The notes under the pieces are model-generated. The model was not told where the DNA came from. It searched no databases and saw only the letters and a list, made by a program, of their open reading frames with translations. Both the position numbers and the translations under genes were made by a program. A stretch of 64,000 nucleotides of DNA from Thiomicrorhabdus sp. (lineage in GTDB: Bacteria; Pseudomonadota; Gammaproteobacteria; Thiomicrospirales; Thiomicrospiraceae), in contig NZ_OY759719.1 of NCBI RefSeq assembly GCF_963662555.1, positions 2,314,985-2,378,984 of the forward strand. Direction: 5' to 3'. Positions 1 through 10,179 of this stretch are shown in pieces (positions within the stretch are counted from its first letter, which is position 1; each line of letters starts with the position of its first letter).

Positions 1-108
1 TGTGTGTTTACTTTATGTTTTATTTATATTTTTAGACAGTATCTCCTGCCTTCAATACCTTTAACGGACACGAAAGATAAAACTTTAGAAAAAATTAAAA
101 AAAAACCG

Positions 109-148
109 AAAAAAAAGCCCAAAGTCCTAAAAAAGGAGCTTTGGGCTT
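109..148 (-). terminator. Intrinsic terminator after the Maf-type gene
   Basis: A stem of AAGCCCAAAG (115-124) against CTTTGGGCTT (139-148) is followed, read on the minus strand, by a run of T. It lies 29 bases past the stop of the minus-strand glycosyltransferase gene and probably ends the nonulosonate operon. Bases 1-108 hold no gene I can support. Confidence 0.8.
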
Positions 149-176
149 AAAAAAAGGGTTTAAATCTATATTAAAT

Positions 177-2642
177 CTATAAGCTATATTGAATAGAATT
201 TAGAAAATCAGAGAGTTGTTGCTGATTAATCTCTGAACTAGACTGCGCTTTTATAATGATTTGATTTGTTTGTTGTTTATCAACAGAAGCCAATAAATTA
301 ATTAAATCTAAAACCGCTGAGGTATCTTTGAACAGGTTAGGGTATTGTTTTAATAACTCTATTGCTCCTTCAGAATTCCCTAGAAAGGCGATAAGGTTTG
401 CTAGCCTTGGCAGATAATTAATATCAACTTGGCATAATGACTGTAATGACTTGATGGCTACTTCATAATCTTCAAGCTTAACTGCTAATGGGTAAACACT
501 GTTTTGAATGAGATATAACTCATAATTTGGATCTAAAGTAATTAAATGAATTAATGCTTCTTTTTCTTGACCTTGAAGTTGCATGATTAAAGTTGCGGTA
601 TATTTTTTGTAAAAAAGTAATTCAGCATCCTGTTGGTTTTCTAATTGTTGATAAATTTCTTGTACCTCTTCTAGTGAAGAAGCCTGAAAAGCCTTTAAAA
701 GTCTATTAATCAATTCAGCAGGATCTATTTCCATTGTCGTTTGCTCAAATTTTGCATCAAGGTTTTTATTTGAGGTAAATACTTCTGCATACTGAGCATC
801 TAAATCAGCGACCAGGCCTGGAACATTTTCTTTATAGTAATCTATTGAGTTAGGTGCAAAATAATCTAACCATACATAAAACCGCCCAGGAACCCCACTC
901 TCAATCCAATGATGCACTAGAGCCTCAAAATCAACATTTTGGGTTATCTCATTTTCCCTAAACTTAATTTCTTCTTGAGCCTTTTCTAGCTTTTCAATAA
1001 ATCGTTTTGTAGCAACTCTAATGCCTGAGAAAAAATCGATAAATGACTGACTAATCTCATCATTAGACATCGCTTGTTCAGAATCAAGCGGCTTTAAGGT
1101 TTGCATAAATTCATCATAAGCGTAATTGACCATTACTGAATAATCACTGGCTAGCTTTCCTTCCAATCTTTTTTTAAGCTTAATGATTTCGTTAATACGC
1201 TTTTGCTTCAAGGCAGGCTTTTCAAAAAGTGTAGAGGCTAACTGCTGCCCCTGTTGAGATATTTTTTGTAATGCATTTAACCAACCAACATGTTGATTTA
1301 TTTGACCTCTCATTTCTTTTAAAAAATGTCGTGTTGTCTCAGCATCAAAAGCCAATTCTTTAGAAAAAAGTTCAATGGCATTTTGCTTATTACTTACCAA
1401 ATCAATCTCTTTCGTTGCTTGATAGGATATCCCTTTTGCAACCGCGGCCGTTTCACTTAAGTTAAATACGTTTAAGTTTGAACAAAACGCTTTAAAGTTC
1501 ATCAATTGATTTTCAAAACTATTGAGAGCCATATAAAGCTGTAGATTGGTAGTCGTCATCTCTCCCAAATAATTAGTGACTTGAACCTCGCCTTTTGCAA
1601 CCACTTGCTTTCGTGCTTCAACACTTGCAGACTCGTGCGTTTTTCCTTCAGGTGTGAAGCATAAATCGACACCAGCCAAATAAATGTTTCTTAATCCTAA
1701 ACAAACAGCGGCACCAAACAGGCTATTAGAGACCGTTGGTCCGCCTGCATCAAAATTATTTTCGCTTCCTCTTCTCCAGGGAAAACGGTTTTGTGCATAG
1801 GTTTTTAAACCACCCCATTGCCGAATAATCGTTGGGCAAGGATGATTGCCAGTAATCAAAACACTTTGTTCCTGAAATAAATACATTTCTCTAGAATAGT
1901 CAAACATCAATGGTTGAGGGTCAACTACCCCGATAAAATCTGGTGTAATACCCTCTTGCTTAAGACGTCCACAGATCCGACTTACTGCAAAAATCCACAA
2001 TTTATCTTGGTTTTCTTTTATCCAAGGTATCAGACCATCAAGAGAAGGCCCTCCTCCCAAAACGATTGCTGGCACATTTTTATCTAACTTATTTTCAAGC
2101 TTGGATATGGGGTGCATTAAATCACTCAAGTTTTCTAACTGACAATCATAAAACTGTTTAAAATTTTGATTATCCTGTCTATCGGCAGAAAAACGATTAA
2201 TTGCTTCTGTCATTTTCTCAGACACCCCTTGGTAGGGCTGTTCATTACCTGAGGCCATTATGGAGTTCAAAGCCATAACGGCATTACGTACAATATAATC
2301 ACGATAATCCGTATATAGCTGATCCAAATCAAAATCTTCTATATTGAACAACTCAAATTTAAAGTTTTCATACTCAGCGGTTAAATTTGGTCGAGTAGAG
2401 TTCAAAGATTCAATGACTTCAGGGAAATCCAAACAGATAAAACGTTGACCTGAAGTTGAAATTTGAGCCAAGTAGTCCAACAACAATCCAGAATCCGTTC
2501 CCAAGACAACAAACAATTGATTTTCTGGCAAAGACGTTCCAACAAATTGGCGATACACATCACTGGAACGGTGTTGTTTAAAGACCTCAGGATAATAGCC
2601 AGTCAAAACGGTTTCATTAAAAGCGGTGTTGGTTATAGTCAT
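177..2642 (-). CDS. Maf-type motility accessory factor / flagellin nonulosonate glycosyltransferase (DUF115, MptE-like)
   Basis: The 821-residue protein has the DUF115/MptE-like core: AIVLGGGPSLDG near residue 193, then ICGRLKQEGITPDF and IGVVDPQP. This is the signature of Maf (motility-associated factor) proteins, which transfer pseudaminic or legionaminic acid from the CMP-sugar to Ser/Thr of flagellin in the cytoplasm. The C-terminal half is helical with TPR-like character (residues about 640-820). It is the last gene of a minus-strand cluster encoding nonulosonic acid synthesis and lies downstream of the flagellar flg genes, which supports the role. The flagellin substrate is not in this window. 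Which nonulosonate it uses cannot be told from sequence alone. Confidence 0.85.
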   Translation of the reverse strand: MTITNTAFNETVLTGYYPEVFKQHRSSDVYRQFVGTSLPENQLFVVLGTDSGLLLDYLAQISTSGQRFICLDFPEVIESLNSTRPNLTAEYENFKFELFNIEDFDLDQLYTDYRDYIVRNAVMALNSIMASGNEQPYQGVSEKMTEAINRFSADRQDNQNFKQFYDCQLENLSDLMHPISKLENKLDKNVPAIVLGGGPSLDGLIPWIKENQDKLWIFAVSRICGRLKQEGITPDFIGVVDPQPLMFDYSREMYLFQEQSVLITGNHPCPTIIRQWGGLKTYAQNRFPWRRGSENNFDAGGPTVSNSLFGAAVCLGLRNIYLAGVDLCFTPEGKTHESASVEARKQVVAKGEVQVTNYLGEMTTTNLQLYMALNSFENQLMNFKAFCSNLNVFNLSETAAVAKGISYQATKEIDLVSNKQNAIELFSKELAFDAETTRHFLKEMRGQINQHVGWLNALQKISQQGQQLASTLFEKPALKQKRINEIIKLKKRLEGKLASDYSVMVNYAYDEFMQTLKPLDSEQAMSNDEISQSFIDFFSGIRVATKRFIEKLEKAQEEIKFRENEITQNVDFEALVHHWIESGVPGRFYVWLDYFAPNSIDYYKENVPGLVADLDAQYAEVFTSNKNLDAKFEQTTMEIDPAELINRLLKAFQASSLEEVQEIYQQLENQQDAELLFYKKYTATLIMQLQGQEKEALIHLITLDPNYELYLIQNSVYPLAVKLEDYEVAIKSLQSLCQVDINYLPRLANLIAFLGNSEGAIELLKQYPNLFKDTSAVLDLINLLASVDKQQTNQIIIKAQSSSEINQQQLSDFLNSIQYSL
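812..821. repeat. CCAGGCCTGG, exact 10-base core copies inside genes
   Basis: This is the first of seven exact cores translated within genes but lacking one or both TTA/TAA flanks: 812, 8238, 31878, 41470, 51488, 52541 and 52976. An eighth, at 35694, is in a terminator loop. One-base variants lie at 3058, 6929, 21646, 28615, 30460, 59048 and 62295. Confidence 0.9.
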
Positions 2643-2694
2643 AATGCCTTCGTTCTTGAATCACTGATTAAAAATGCTTGAGTCGCTTTAACAG

Positions 2695-3327
2695 CTATGC
2701 TGTCGGTTTTTCTAATAAAAACCAAGTAGGATCATCTAGTGGATATGATGGGTCGTTATGATAGACAAAACCATAGTCAACTAATTTTAAGTCTGGATGT
2801 TGTGCCATTAATTCCCCTGCAAAGTCACGTTTAAAATACTTACTGGTATTTCCTCGGTAATTCACTTCAACAGGTGTTGGATTATAGGATTCCGCTAAAA
2901 ATATCCATCGATGACTGGCATCGTATAGTTTTTTATAAACATGGGTTAATTCATCAGGGTTAATATGAATTAACACATGCAAAACCATAGTCATTTCATA
3001 GGTTTTTTGAGGTACAAAATCTAAAATTGATTGCTCAAAAATATCCTCGCACTTACCCCAGGCCTGTAAAGATTGTGCGGCAGTGTTGTTAATTTCAATT
3101 GCTGATAATTCAGTGCTTGGCAACAGTGCATTAACCGCTTTTAGGTTTAAACCAATATTTGAACCAAATTCTAATACCGATTGAATTAATCCTGTTTTTG
3201 CTAAAATTTTTGAAAATAAGGCTGTTTTACTAATCAGTAATCGTTCATCCTGATTTCTTGCTATATAGTCATCGCCAAATTGTCCTGCCCAAAACTTCTC
3301 TTGCTCTGTTTTATATTCCATATCCAA
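2695..3327 (-). CDS. Pseudaminic-acid-biosynthesis-associated methylase (SAM-dependent)
   Basis: This 210-residue class I SAM methyltransferase begins EQEKFWAGQFGDDYIARN, the N-terminus typical of the methylase family found in pseudaminate clusters (TIGR03587-like). The SAM-binding glycine loop is VLEFGSNIGLNLKAV near residue 51, followed by the acidic ELSAIEIN. It lies 52 bases upstream of the Maf-type gene in the same operon. The likely role is methylation of the nonulosonate or a precursor, but the position and substrate are unknown. The family call is firm; the function is inference from context. Confidence 0.75.
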   Translation of the reverse strand: MDMEYKTEQEKFWAGQFGDDYIARNQDERLLISKTALFSKILAKTGLIQSVLEFGSNIGLNLKAVNALLPSTELSAIEINNTAAQSLQAWGKCEDIFEQSILDFVPQKTYEMTMVLHVLIHINPDELTHVYKKLYDASHRWIFLAESYNPTPVEVNYRGNTSKYFKRDFAGELMAQHPDLKLVDYGFVYHNDPSYPLDDPTWFLLEKPTA

Positions 3328-3349
3328 TCCTATAAATGTGCCAATTTTG

Positions 3350-4006
3350 TTAGAGTCCGTAATACTTTATTGTTTTTATAAGTGCGTTAAGTATTTTTAA
3401 ATTACTGGTTAACACACTGCCAAATCTTGGCTTGTCTAAACGCTCTTTTACCTTAAAATTTATTTGTTCTGCCTTGGCCCCTGAGTGTAAAGCAGAAAAC
3501 ATTAAATCAGTACCTATAGACGGGTAACGGGTAAAACACCCATGTTGTCGATAAAACGTCATGGAATAACCTTTTAGTCCGCAACACGGGTCTTTAACAC
3601 CAAATTTTTTCTTAGTGTAAAAAGCAAATAGTTTTTCTGAAAAGCGCGGTAACTTGTCTCTAACACCCAAAACTAATAATTGATTTTGCTCAAAAAGATT
3701 AATCATAGTGTTCAAAAGCTCGGAAGGATGTTGGCCATCGGCATCTAGCGTTATGGCAAAATCAACATTAAGTTCATTCGCTTTAGCAAACCCAGATTCA
3801 AGTGCTGAGTCATAGCCTTTGTTGATATTGTGTTTTACTACAATCGCCCCGGCTTCTATGGCCATTTTTGATGTGTTATCGGTAGAGCAATCATCCACCA
3901 CTATTACACTACCTGCAAACTTAACGCTGTTAACCACTTTCTGAATAGTCATCTGCTCATTAAAAGCCGGAATAATTATCGCTGTCTTTAAATGAGATCG
4001 CTCCAT
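3350..4006 (-). CDS. GT2-family glycosyltransferase (dolichol-phosphate-mannose-synthase-like)
   Basis: This 218-residue single-domain GT-A protein starts KTAIIIPAFNEQMTIQKVV, with VVDDCSTDNT as the nucleotide-binding segment and the metal-binding DADGQHP near residue 88 (DxD-type). It lacks C-terminal membrane helices, so it is the short soluble form. Its first codons overlap the 3' end of neuB by 19 bases, so translation is probably coupled. Given the operon it probably acts on the flagellar glycan or on a lipid-linked sugar. It could also be a general polyprenyl-phosphate sugar transferase. Confidence 0.7.
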   Translation of the reverse strand: MERSHLKTAIIIPAFNEQMTIQKVVNSVKFAGSVIVVDDCSTDNTSKMAIEAGAIVVKHNINKGYDSALESGFAKANELNVDFAITLDADGQHPSELLNTMINLFEQNQLLVLGVRDKLPRFSEKLFAFYTKKKFGVKDPCCGLKGYSMTFYRQHGCFTRYPSIGTDLMFSALHSGAKAEQINFKVKERLDKPRFGSVLTSNLKILNALIKTIKYYGL

Positions 4007-5064
4007 TTAAGGTGCTCTCCTTTGATTAAATTTTTGCAGACAGACTTCCCAATAACTTGTTCTATTTCATAAGGAGGAATCGCATCTTTAGGACATGGTC
4101 GAAGCACTTCTAAATCCTCTTTCTGAAGAGTTGTGTTAGCGGTAATGTCGTGTTTTAACCTGATAGAACGTCTCTGTAAAACAACAGTTTCTAGTTCATT
4201 TTCTTCTATCTTTTTGATTCCTGTACCCATTGCATTTTCCAGCTCACGAGTAGCGTTAACCATCTCTTTCCAAGACTGCGGGTCCATTGAAAATGCGTGA
4301 TCAGGTCCAATACGAGTTGTGTCGTCAGTAAAATGTTTTTCAATCATTCTTGCACCAAACGCCACTGCCCCTAACACGGTGGTATGTCCAGGAGTGTGAT
4401 CACTTAAGCCTAAAACTAGGTTCGGATACAAAGCCTCATACTCTTTAAGTACATTAAGCTGTATATACTTAAAGTTTTCTAAACTCGCGGTGTAATTAGT
4501 ATTGCACTGCATTAAACCCAAACTTTTATTTACAGCAAGGCCGGCACTAACGGCACGCTCAACATCTTTTAAATTTGAAGCACCTGTTGCGATGATATAA
4601 GGCTTTTGCTTTGAGGCAATGTATTCAATCATCTCAATCCAAGTAATGTCACCTGAACCAATTTTGTACGCTGGTACATATGGATCGATGTAATCAACCA
4701 AATCAAATGAATAGGGACTGGTAAAAAAAGTGATGCCAGCTTCTTTACAACATGCTTTTAAGGTTTCTGTCCAATCAAGGTTAACGGTGGCATCTTGATA
4801 AACATCAAACACCGATTTTTGCCACTTAGCTTGATGAGAAGATTGCGTTCCTAAATCTTTAAAGCCTTTATCGCTAACAATCGTTTTTGCATTAAAGTGC
4901 TGAAATTTAGCAGCATCAGCACCTGCTTCAGCAGCCAAAAAAATTAAATCTTTTGCTCGCTCAAGATCTCCATCATGATTAGCTGCAATATCAGCAATAA
5001 AATAGACGGGGTAATCTTTACCAACTCGCGTATCTTCAATTTGTAAAAACGGGTTTTTACTCAC
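3988..5064 (-). CDS. neuB: NeuB/PseI-family nonulosonic acid synthase
   Basis: The 358-residue protein condenses phosphoenolpyruvate with a hexosamine to give a nine-carbon nonulosonic acid. The NeuB barrel is visible: FIADIAANHDGDLERAK at the N-terminus, FFTSPYSFDLVD, YKIGSGDI, the LGLSDHTPGHTT loop and ARMIEKHFT. A C-terminal SAF/antifreeze-like domain follows (residues about 295-358, RRSIRLKHDI to GEHLKWSDLI). Sequence inspection does not separate sialic, legionaminic and pseudaminic acid synthases. The adjoining PseB-type gene favours a pseudaminate-like product. It overlaps the upstream reductase gene by 8 bases. Confidence 0.85.
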   Translation of the reverse strand: MSKNPFLQIEDTRVGKDYPVYFIADIAANHDGDLERAKDLIFLAAEAGADAAKFQHFNAKTIVSDKGFKDLGTQSSHQAKWQKSVFDVYQDATVNLDWTETLKACCKEAGITFFTSPYSFDLVDYIDPYVPAYKIGSGDITWIEMIEYIASKQKPYIIATGASNLKDVERAVSAGLAVNKSLGLMQCNTNYTASLENFKYIQLNVLKEYEALYPNLVLGLSDHTPGHTTVLGAVAFGARMIEKHFTDDTTRIGPDHAFSMDPQSWKEMVNATRELENAMGTGIKKIEENELETVVLQRRSIRLKHDITANTTLQKEDLEVLRPCPKDAIPPYEIEQVIGKSVCKNLIKGEHLKWSDLI

Positions 5065-5938
5065 CTTTATACTCCTTAGAAACCAGTTTTATTTCATCTC
5101 TTAATGTTGGCATTTGTTGTTCTAGTAGCGATTCAATTTTTTCTACATTCATTAACATCCCTCTAGGCCGATACTCTTTTAAGAAAGTGGCTTCATTAAC
5201 ACTTTTTGGTTTTAGTAACTTGGTTGGCAACCCCAACTCTTCTGCCAAACTAAAGGCAAATTCGGCTTTGCTCATTCCTTCACGAGAGCCTAAATTAAAA
5301 ATACCTACAGGCTGTAAACTTGAAATTTTTGCAATGTTTTTGCTCAATGTACAAAGTGATAAAGGGTTAAAAAACACATCGTTAAAAACATGAATTTGAT
5401 CACCACTAGAGAGCGACTCTACAATCCAATCTGAAAAGCTTCTTTTTTGTGCCACACTTTTTCCAAAAAAATTGGTTCTTAAGCAGCTCGCTTTTATGCC
5501 TTTAAAAGCCATTTCCGATGCATATTTAGAAAAAGCATAATTATTGGTTAAACAAACTTGGCTTTCAGAATTAGGCTGACGGGCATCATAAACATGATCA
5601 GTTGAGATATGTAGGACATATGGCTGAGAAGAATGTGTTTGCACACTTTCAGCTAAGTTCTCAGCTGTTTTAACATTCCCTAAATACGCATTTTGAACAT
5701 TAGCACAAGCATCCACATCGGCTAAAGCAACCAAATTCAAAACTGTATTAGGCTGGACTTTATTTAATAACCTTTTTACCTCTTCCAGCTTAAGCATATC
5801 GGCTTTAAAGGTGTTAAATGGATTTCGGCTATGTTCATATATAGAAAAATCCGAAGCCAAGTGTTTACTAACATAACTACCTAACAATCCACCAGAACCT
5901 AGAATAAGCAGTTTTTCTTTATCTGAAAACCTTTGCAT
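5057..5938 (-). CDS. RmlD-like NAD(P)-dependent sugar reductase (extended SDR)
   Basis: This 293-residue Rossmann protein has the N-terminal GSGGLLGS dinucleotide motif, the RmlD-like NLVALADVDAC and HISTDHVYDA segments, and the catalytic YAFSK (YxxxK). The family reduces dTDP-4-keto-rhamnose or other keto sugars. Here it sits between the CMP-sugar synthetase (sharing base 5938) and neuB (8-base overlap). It therefore belongs to the nonulosonate route, not to a rhamnose pathway, since no rmlA, rmlB or rmlC is nearby. It occupies the place where pseC, pseG or pseH are found in standard pseudaminate operons. The substrate is unknown. Confidence 0.75.
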   Translation of the reverse strand: MQRFSDKEKLLILGSGGLLGSYVSKHLASDFSIYEHSRNPFNTFKADMLKLEEVKRLLNKVQPNTVLNLVALADVDACANVQNAYLGNVKTAENLAESVQTHSSQPYVLHISTDHVYDARQPNSESQVCLTNNYAFSKYASEMAFKGIKASCLRTNFFGKSVAQKRSFSDWIVESLSSGDQIHVFNDVFFNPLSLCTLSKNIAKISSLQPVGIFNLGSREGMSKAEFAFSLAEELGLPTKLLKPKSVNEATFLKEYRPRGMLMNVEKIESLLEQQMPTLRDEIKLVSKEYKGE

Positions 5939-6636
5939 TAGATCTCTGCTGTTTCTTTAAGAAGTGAATACATTAATTCAGCACGCTTCCAGTCTTGATC
6001 GTTATCAATATCTTGCACAAAATAACGTGGTATAAGCATAGCCTTAGATTTTTTTGAGTAAAAAGGTAACTCATTTTGATAGGCTTGCGGTTTACCCCAA
6101 TAAAATTGCCCGGCATCATGAAAAGCGGCTTGTAAATCTTGTGATCTCATGTTGTAACACTCAGGCTGAAACATCTCAACATAGTGGTTTGAATCAACCT
6201 TGAAGGCACGTTGAATGGGAGCGGGATAGTCGGTTGCTGTAAAACAATAATCGGCATTACTTTCAATTAATTCGTTGTAGGCTTTAATTATAAACTCGGG
6301 TTTGATTAATGGCGCTGTTGGATAAATACAACAAACATAGTCAAATTGCTGTCCTTTATTTTCAAACCAATCTATCGCGTGTTTAATAACCGGTACTGTT
6401 GTAGCATGATCATTAGATAAATTACCAGGCCTGGTAAAAGGAACCTGTGCACCTAAACTTAGTGCAATATCAGCAATTTCATCATCGTCGGTAGAGACTA
6501 CAACCATATCAAAACATTCTGATTTTTGGGCAGCCTCTATTGAATATTGGATAATAGGTTTACCGTTAAATTCTTTGATATTTTTACGAGGGATTCTCTT
6601 ACTCCCCCCTCTTGCAGGAATCACACAAAGATTCAT
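5938..6636 (-). CDS. neuA: CMP-nonulosonate cytidylyltransferase (NeuA/PseF family)
   Basis: This 232-residue protein activates the nonulosonic acid with CTP for transfer. The N-terminal IPARGGSKRIPRKNI is the CTP-binding signature, followed by STDDDEIAD and the GQFYWGK segment. The size matches single-domain PseF/NeuA enzymes. The gene is second in the operon, 57 bases after pseB. A perfect copy of the 16-bp palindrome TTACCAGGCCTGGTAA lies inside the coding sequence at 6422-6437, where it is translated. Whether the sugar is pseudaminate, legionaminate or another nonulosonate is open. Confidence 0.85.
   Translation of the reverse strand: MNLCVIPARGGSKRIPRKNIKEFNGKPIIQYSIEAAQKSECFDMVVVSTDDDEIADIALSLGAQVPFTRPGNLSNDHATTVPVIKHAIDWFENKGQQFDYVCCIYPTAPLIKPEFIIKAYNELIESNADYCFTATDYPAPIQRAFKVDSNHYVEMFQPECYNMRSQDLQAAFHDAGQFYWGKPQAYQNELPFYSKKSKAMLIPRYFVQDIDNDQDWKRAELMYSLLKETAEI
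6422..6437. repeat. TTACCAGGCCTGGTAA palindrome, perfect copy (inside neuA)
   Basis: A perfect 16-bp copy within coding sequence. Confidence 0.95.
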
Positions 6637-6693
6637 GACTGCTCCGTTTAACTAATTTGTTTTCTGCAATTAAAAACAATGACGTCTCAATAT

Positions 6694-7692
<999 letters not shown>

Positions 7693-7724
7693 TTATTTCC
7701 TTTGAATGGAATATTTCAATATGA

Positions 7725-9053
7725 CTAAGCCGCAAAATTCAGGAGTTCTTTATAACGGTTTTTGGCCTGGGTCACTTTTTCAATGTATCGTTTTGTTTCA
7801 TCAGACTGATGAGAATATCTTAAGGTACGATAGACCTGGCGTGGGTGCAACTGGTTAATTCGTTTAATTGCTTGCTCAGGTGTTTTACCAAATAGTTTTA
7901 ACACAGTCGATAATCCACCATTATAAGCTGAGATAGCGACTAACTCTTTATTGTCTGAATTACGAATCCCTTTTAAATAGAGATTATTAAGTAAACTCAT
8001 ATAAGCCGTACCCACTCTAATATTTTCTTTTGGATTAAACAATTCTGATTGCGTAGGTTGGCCTGATCGCTGATCGATGTATTTATACACATCTCTCCCC
8101 GCTGCATTGGCTTTTACTTGCATTAAACCTAGGGCGTTAGATTGGCTTACCGCTTTAGGATCAAATGCACTTTCCACATGCATTATGGCAAAAATTAATT
8201 CCGCTGAAACCTGATATTTTTTTGCATACTCTTTTACCCAGGCCTGGTAATTTTTAATTGACTGAGGAAGCTTATGCTCAGTTAAAGGAATGGTTATTAC
8301 TTTAAACTCACCTTGTTCATCTTGCACTTTCTCAGAATTATTTAACATTAAGTACTCCGCGTATCTAAATGCTTGTGCAGGGTAGCGAACAGGTTTTTTA
8401 TATTCATTTAGTGCTTTGCCATAAAGGTAGGGTTTTAAACGGGTATTAATAACGTTTGAAGAAACTAAATCGTCTGCATCTAAGTGATTTGGTTGAACTA
8501 AAAGCCGTGATAATGCTTTTTGCATCTCATGTTCAGAATAGTCTGCTGAAAATTCGACCAACACCTCATTATCTAACTCCACAACTAAAGGAGGATTTTT
8601 GGTTGAAGAAGCGGAATTTGTTTTACCATCATTATTTTCAATCAGATTATCTTTAATTAAATCACCTTGATGCGAGCGATTATCCCGATTATCCTGATTA
8701 TCCTGATTATCAAAAATAACCTGATTTTGATTTTGTCGATTTGAGACTTCGCTATCTAACTGATTACTTTCTTGCTCTTTAGGTGTTTGATTTTTGACAG
8801 TAGTTAAATCAACAGAGTAATGTTCAGCTTTTACAGGCAAAGAATACGGCGCGGGTGACAATCTATTTTCTGAAACAATCGTACGAATACCAACTCCGTC
8901 AAAAACTGGGTTAGCCCCTGAATTTAGCGTGGTATTGGCTGAGACAGAATTTAATACAACCCAGTTTTGAAAAGGTGCGACATAGCTAGCGCTGAGTAAT
9001 ATCAACCCAGAAACAAACACTGTTGTTGTCATTGTTATGATTTGTTTATCCAC
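7725..9053 (-). CDS. MltC-like exported lytic murein transglycosylase
   Basis: This 442-residue protein has an N-terminal hydrophobic signal/anchor (residues about 8-28), a Gln/Asn/Asp-rich low-complexity linker (about 95-145), an MltC-like middle region and a C-terminal SLT domain. The SLT domain shows the catalytic Glu in IFAIMHVESAFDPKAV, then SNALGLMQVK and ISAYNGG. The predicted start is GTG. Its Shine-Dalgarno GGAGG lies 7 bases upstream inside the 3' arm of the flgL terminator hairpin; an ATG 21 bases inside is an alternative. It follows flgL directly, and FlgJ here lacks a muramidase domain. This enzyme may therefore open peptidoglycan for the rod; that role is inference. Confidence 0.8.
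   Translation of the reverse strand: MDKQIITMTTTVFVSGLILLSASYVAPFQNWVVLNSVSANTTLNSGANPVFDGVGIRTIVSENRLSPAPYSLPVKAEHYSVDLTTVKNQTPKEQESNQLDSEVSNRQNQNQVIFDNQDNQDNRDNRSHQGDLIKDNLIENNDGKTNSASSTKNPPLVVELDNEVLVEFSADYSEHEMQKALSRLLVQPNHLDADDLVSSNVINTRLKPYLYGKALNEYKKPVRYPAQAFRYAEYLMLNNSEKVQDEQGEFKVITIPLTEHKLPQSIKNYQAWVKEYAKKYQVSAELIFAIMHVESAFDPKAVSQSNALGLMQVKANAAGRDVYKYIDQRSGQPTQSELFNPKENIRVGTAYMSLLNNLYLKGIRNSDNKELVAISAYNGGLSTVLKLFGKTPEQAIKRINQLHPRQVYRTLRYSHQSDETKRYIEKVTQAKNRYKELLNFAA
8678..8713. repeat. 9-bp tandem repeat coding for Asp-Asn-Gln/Arg
   Basis: Four imperfect copies of GATTATCCT stand in tandem on the plus strand inside the linker of the lytic transglycosylase gene. They encode the repeated DNQ/DNR triplets. 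In-frame copy-number change would alter only linker length. Confidence 0.85.
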
Positions 9054-9056
9054 AAA

Positions 9057-9079
9057 AAAGCCTCCATATAGGAGGCTTT
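9057..9079 (-). terminator. Terminator hairpin after flgL that also contains the next gene's ribosome-binding site
   Basis: AAAGCCTCC (9057-9065) pairs with GGAGGCTTT (9071-9079) around a short AT loop; on the minus strand it ends in six T. It lies 67 bases past the flgL stop. The minus-strand 3' arm contains GGAGG spaced 7 bases from the GTG start of the lytic transglycosylase gene, so the folded hairpin would hide that site. Confidence 0.8.
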
Positions 9080-9146
9080 AGCAAAACAGATACCAAGTAG
9101 CGTTTTGATACCCAAAAGTCTGTAAATAGACTAGTAAGTGTTAGAG

Positions 9147-10175
9147 TTAGCGTAAATAATTAAATAAAGACATATCTTGTACACGAGTAAAAACTTGTTG
9201 TGCCATTTGTAGAGCATTTTGAGATCGTGTTAAATCCGTTACACCCTTAACCGTATCCATATCTTCTAGACCCATACGTCGCTCTTCTAATGCTAATTTA
9301 AAAGATTCACCTGAATCATACTGTGATTGTATGCGGTTTTGTCTCCCACCAATTTCGGCTCTAACTTGAGATAGTTGAGTGATACCAGACTGCAAATCCT
9401 CAGCAATTCCAGCAGGAGGCTCTAACCCTGCACTTAATGAATTTTTAAGTTCAACCAGTACATTTAAAATATTGCTGTCTGGAGTGCCTGTAAATGTAGT
9501 GGTTGTAGAAATACCAAATACTCTTTGACCATTATCGGTAATACGAACACGGCTTGAGTCACCTTGATCATTTGGAACTGATTTATTATCTGCATCAAAT
9601 CCAATCTGTACAAAACGAGAACCATAATTGGCCAACGAATCTTCTACTGGAGTTACCCCGTCAGACTCAACTTGACCCGCTGCATTAGTGCTACCAATAT
9701 AGGCGTAATAACCTGGATTATTAACATCTTCAACAAACGCTTTTTCAGCAGTCACACTACTACCTGCAAAGATTAATTCACCGTCTGAATTCCTGTAGTT
9801 CATATTGTTTTGAACTTGCTGAATAATCTGATTAATCTCTTCTGATGCAGCCTGTCTATCTTCTGAGTTGTAGGTTCCGTTAAGCATTTGAATCGTTAAT
9901 TCACGGGCTCTCTGTAATGAATCTACAGTATCACTGATCGCCGTTTCTTCTTGAACTAGCTGAATTTGAGCATATTGGCCATTTTTGGCATATTGATCAA
10001 TGGTACTCATCGTTTTATTCAATGAGTGAATTTGACTCATTGCAACAGGATCATCGCTTGGAGCGTTAACTTTTTTACCGGTGCTGAGCTTTAATTGAGC
10101 ATCCAAAATATCCGTTTGATGTTTTTGAATAGAGTTAATGCCCTGGCTCTGGAATAAATTAGTAGAAACTCTCAT
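9147..10175 (-). CDS. flgL: Flagellar hook-filament junction protein FlgL (HAP3)
   Basis: The 342-residue flagellin-like protein joins the hook to the filament with FlgK. The N-terminus MRVSTNLFQSQGINSIQKHQTDILDAQLKLSTGKKVNAPSDD matches the flagellin/FlgL N-domain in outline, and the C-terminal heptads (NALQMAQQVFTRVQDMSLFNYLR region) match the C-domain. It is secreted by the flagellar export apparatus. It lies 4 bases after flgK and is followed by an intrinsic terminator. It is expected to be a late gene read from the sigma-28-type promoter inside flgJ. Confidence 0.95.
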   Translation of the reverse strand: MRVSTNLFQSQGINSIQKHQTDILDAQLKLSTGKKVNAPSDDPVAMSQIHSLNKTMSTIDQYAKNGQYAQIQLVQEETAISDTVDSLQRARELTIQMLNGTYNSEDRQAASEEINQIIQQVQNNMNYRNSDGELIFAGSSVTAEKAFVEDVNNPGYYAYIGSTNAAGQVESDGVTPVEDSLANYGSRFVQIGFDADNKSVPNDQGDSSRVRITDNGQRVFGISTTTTFTGTPDSNILNVLVELKNSLSAGLEPPAGIAEDLQSGITQLSQVRAEIGGRQNRIQSQYDSGESFKLALEERRMGLEDMDTVKGVTDLTRSQNALQMAQQVFTRVQDMSLFNYLR

Positions 10176-10179
10176 GATT

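Noticed and set aside
8678-8713. Tandem repeats as a CRISPR array
   Set aside because: The units are 9 bases without spacers, are translated in the lytic transglycosylase linker, and no cas gene is present.
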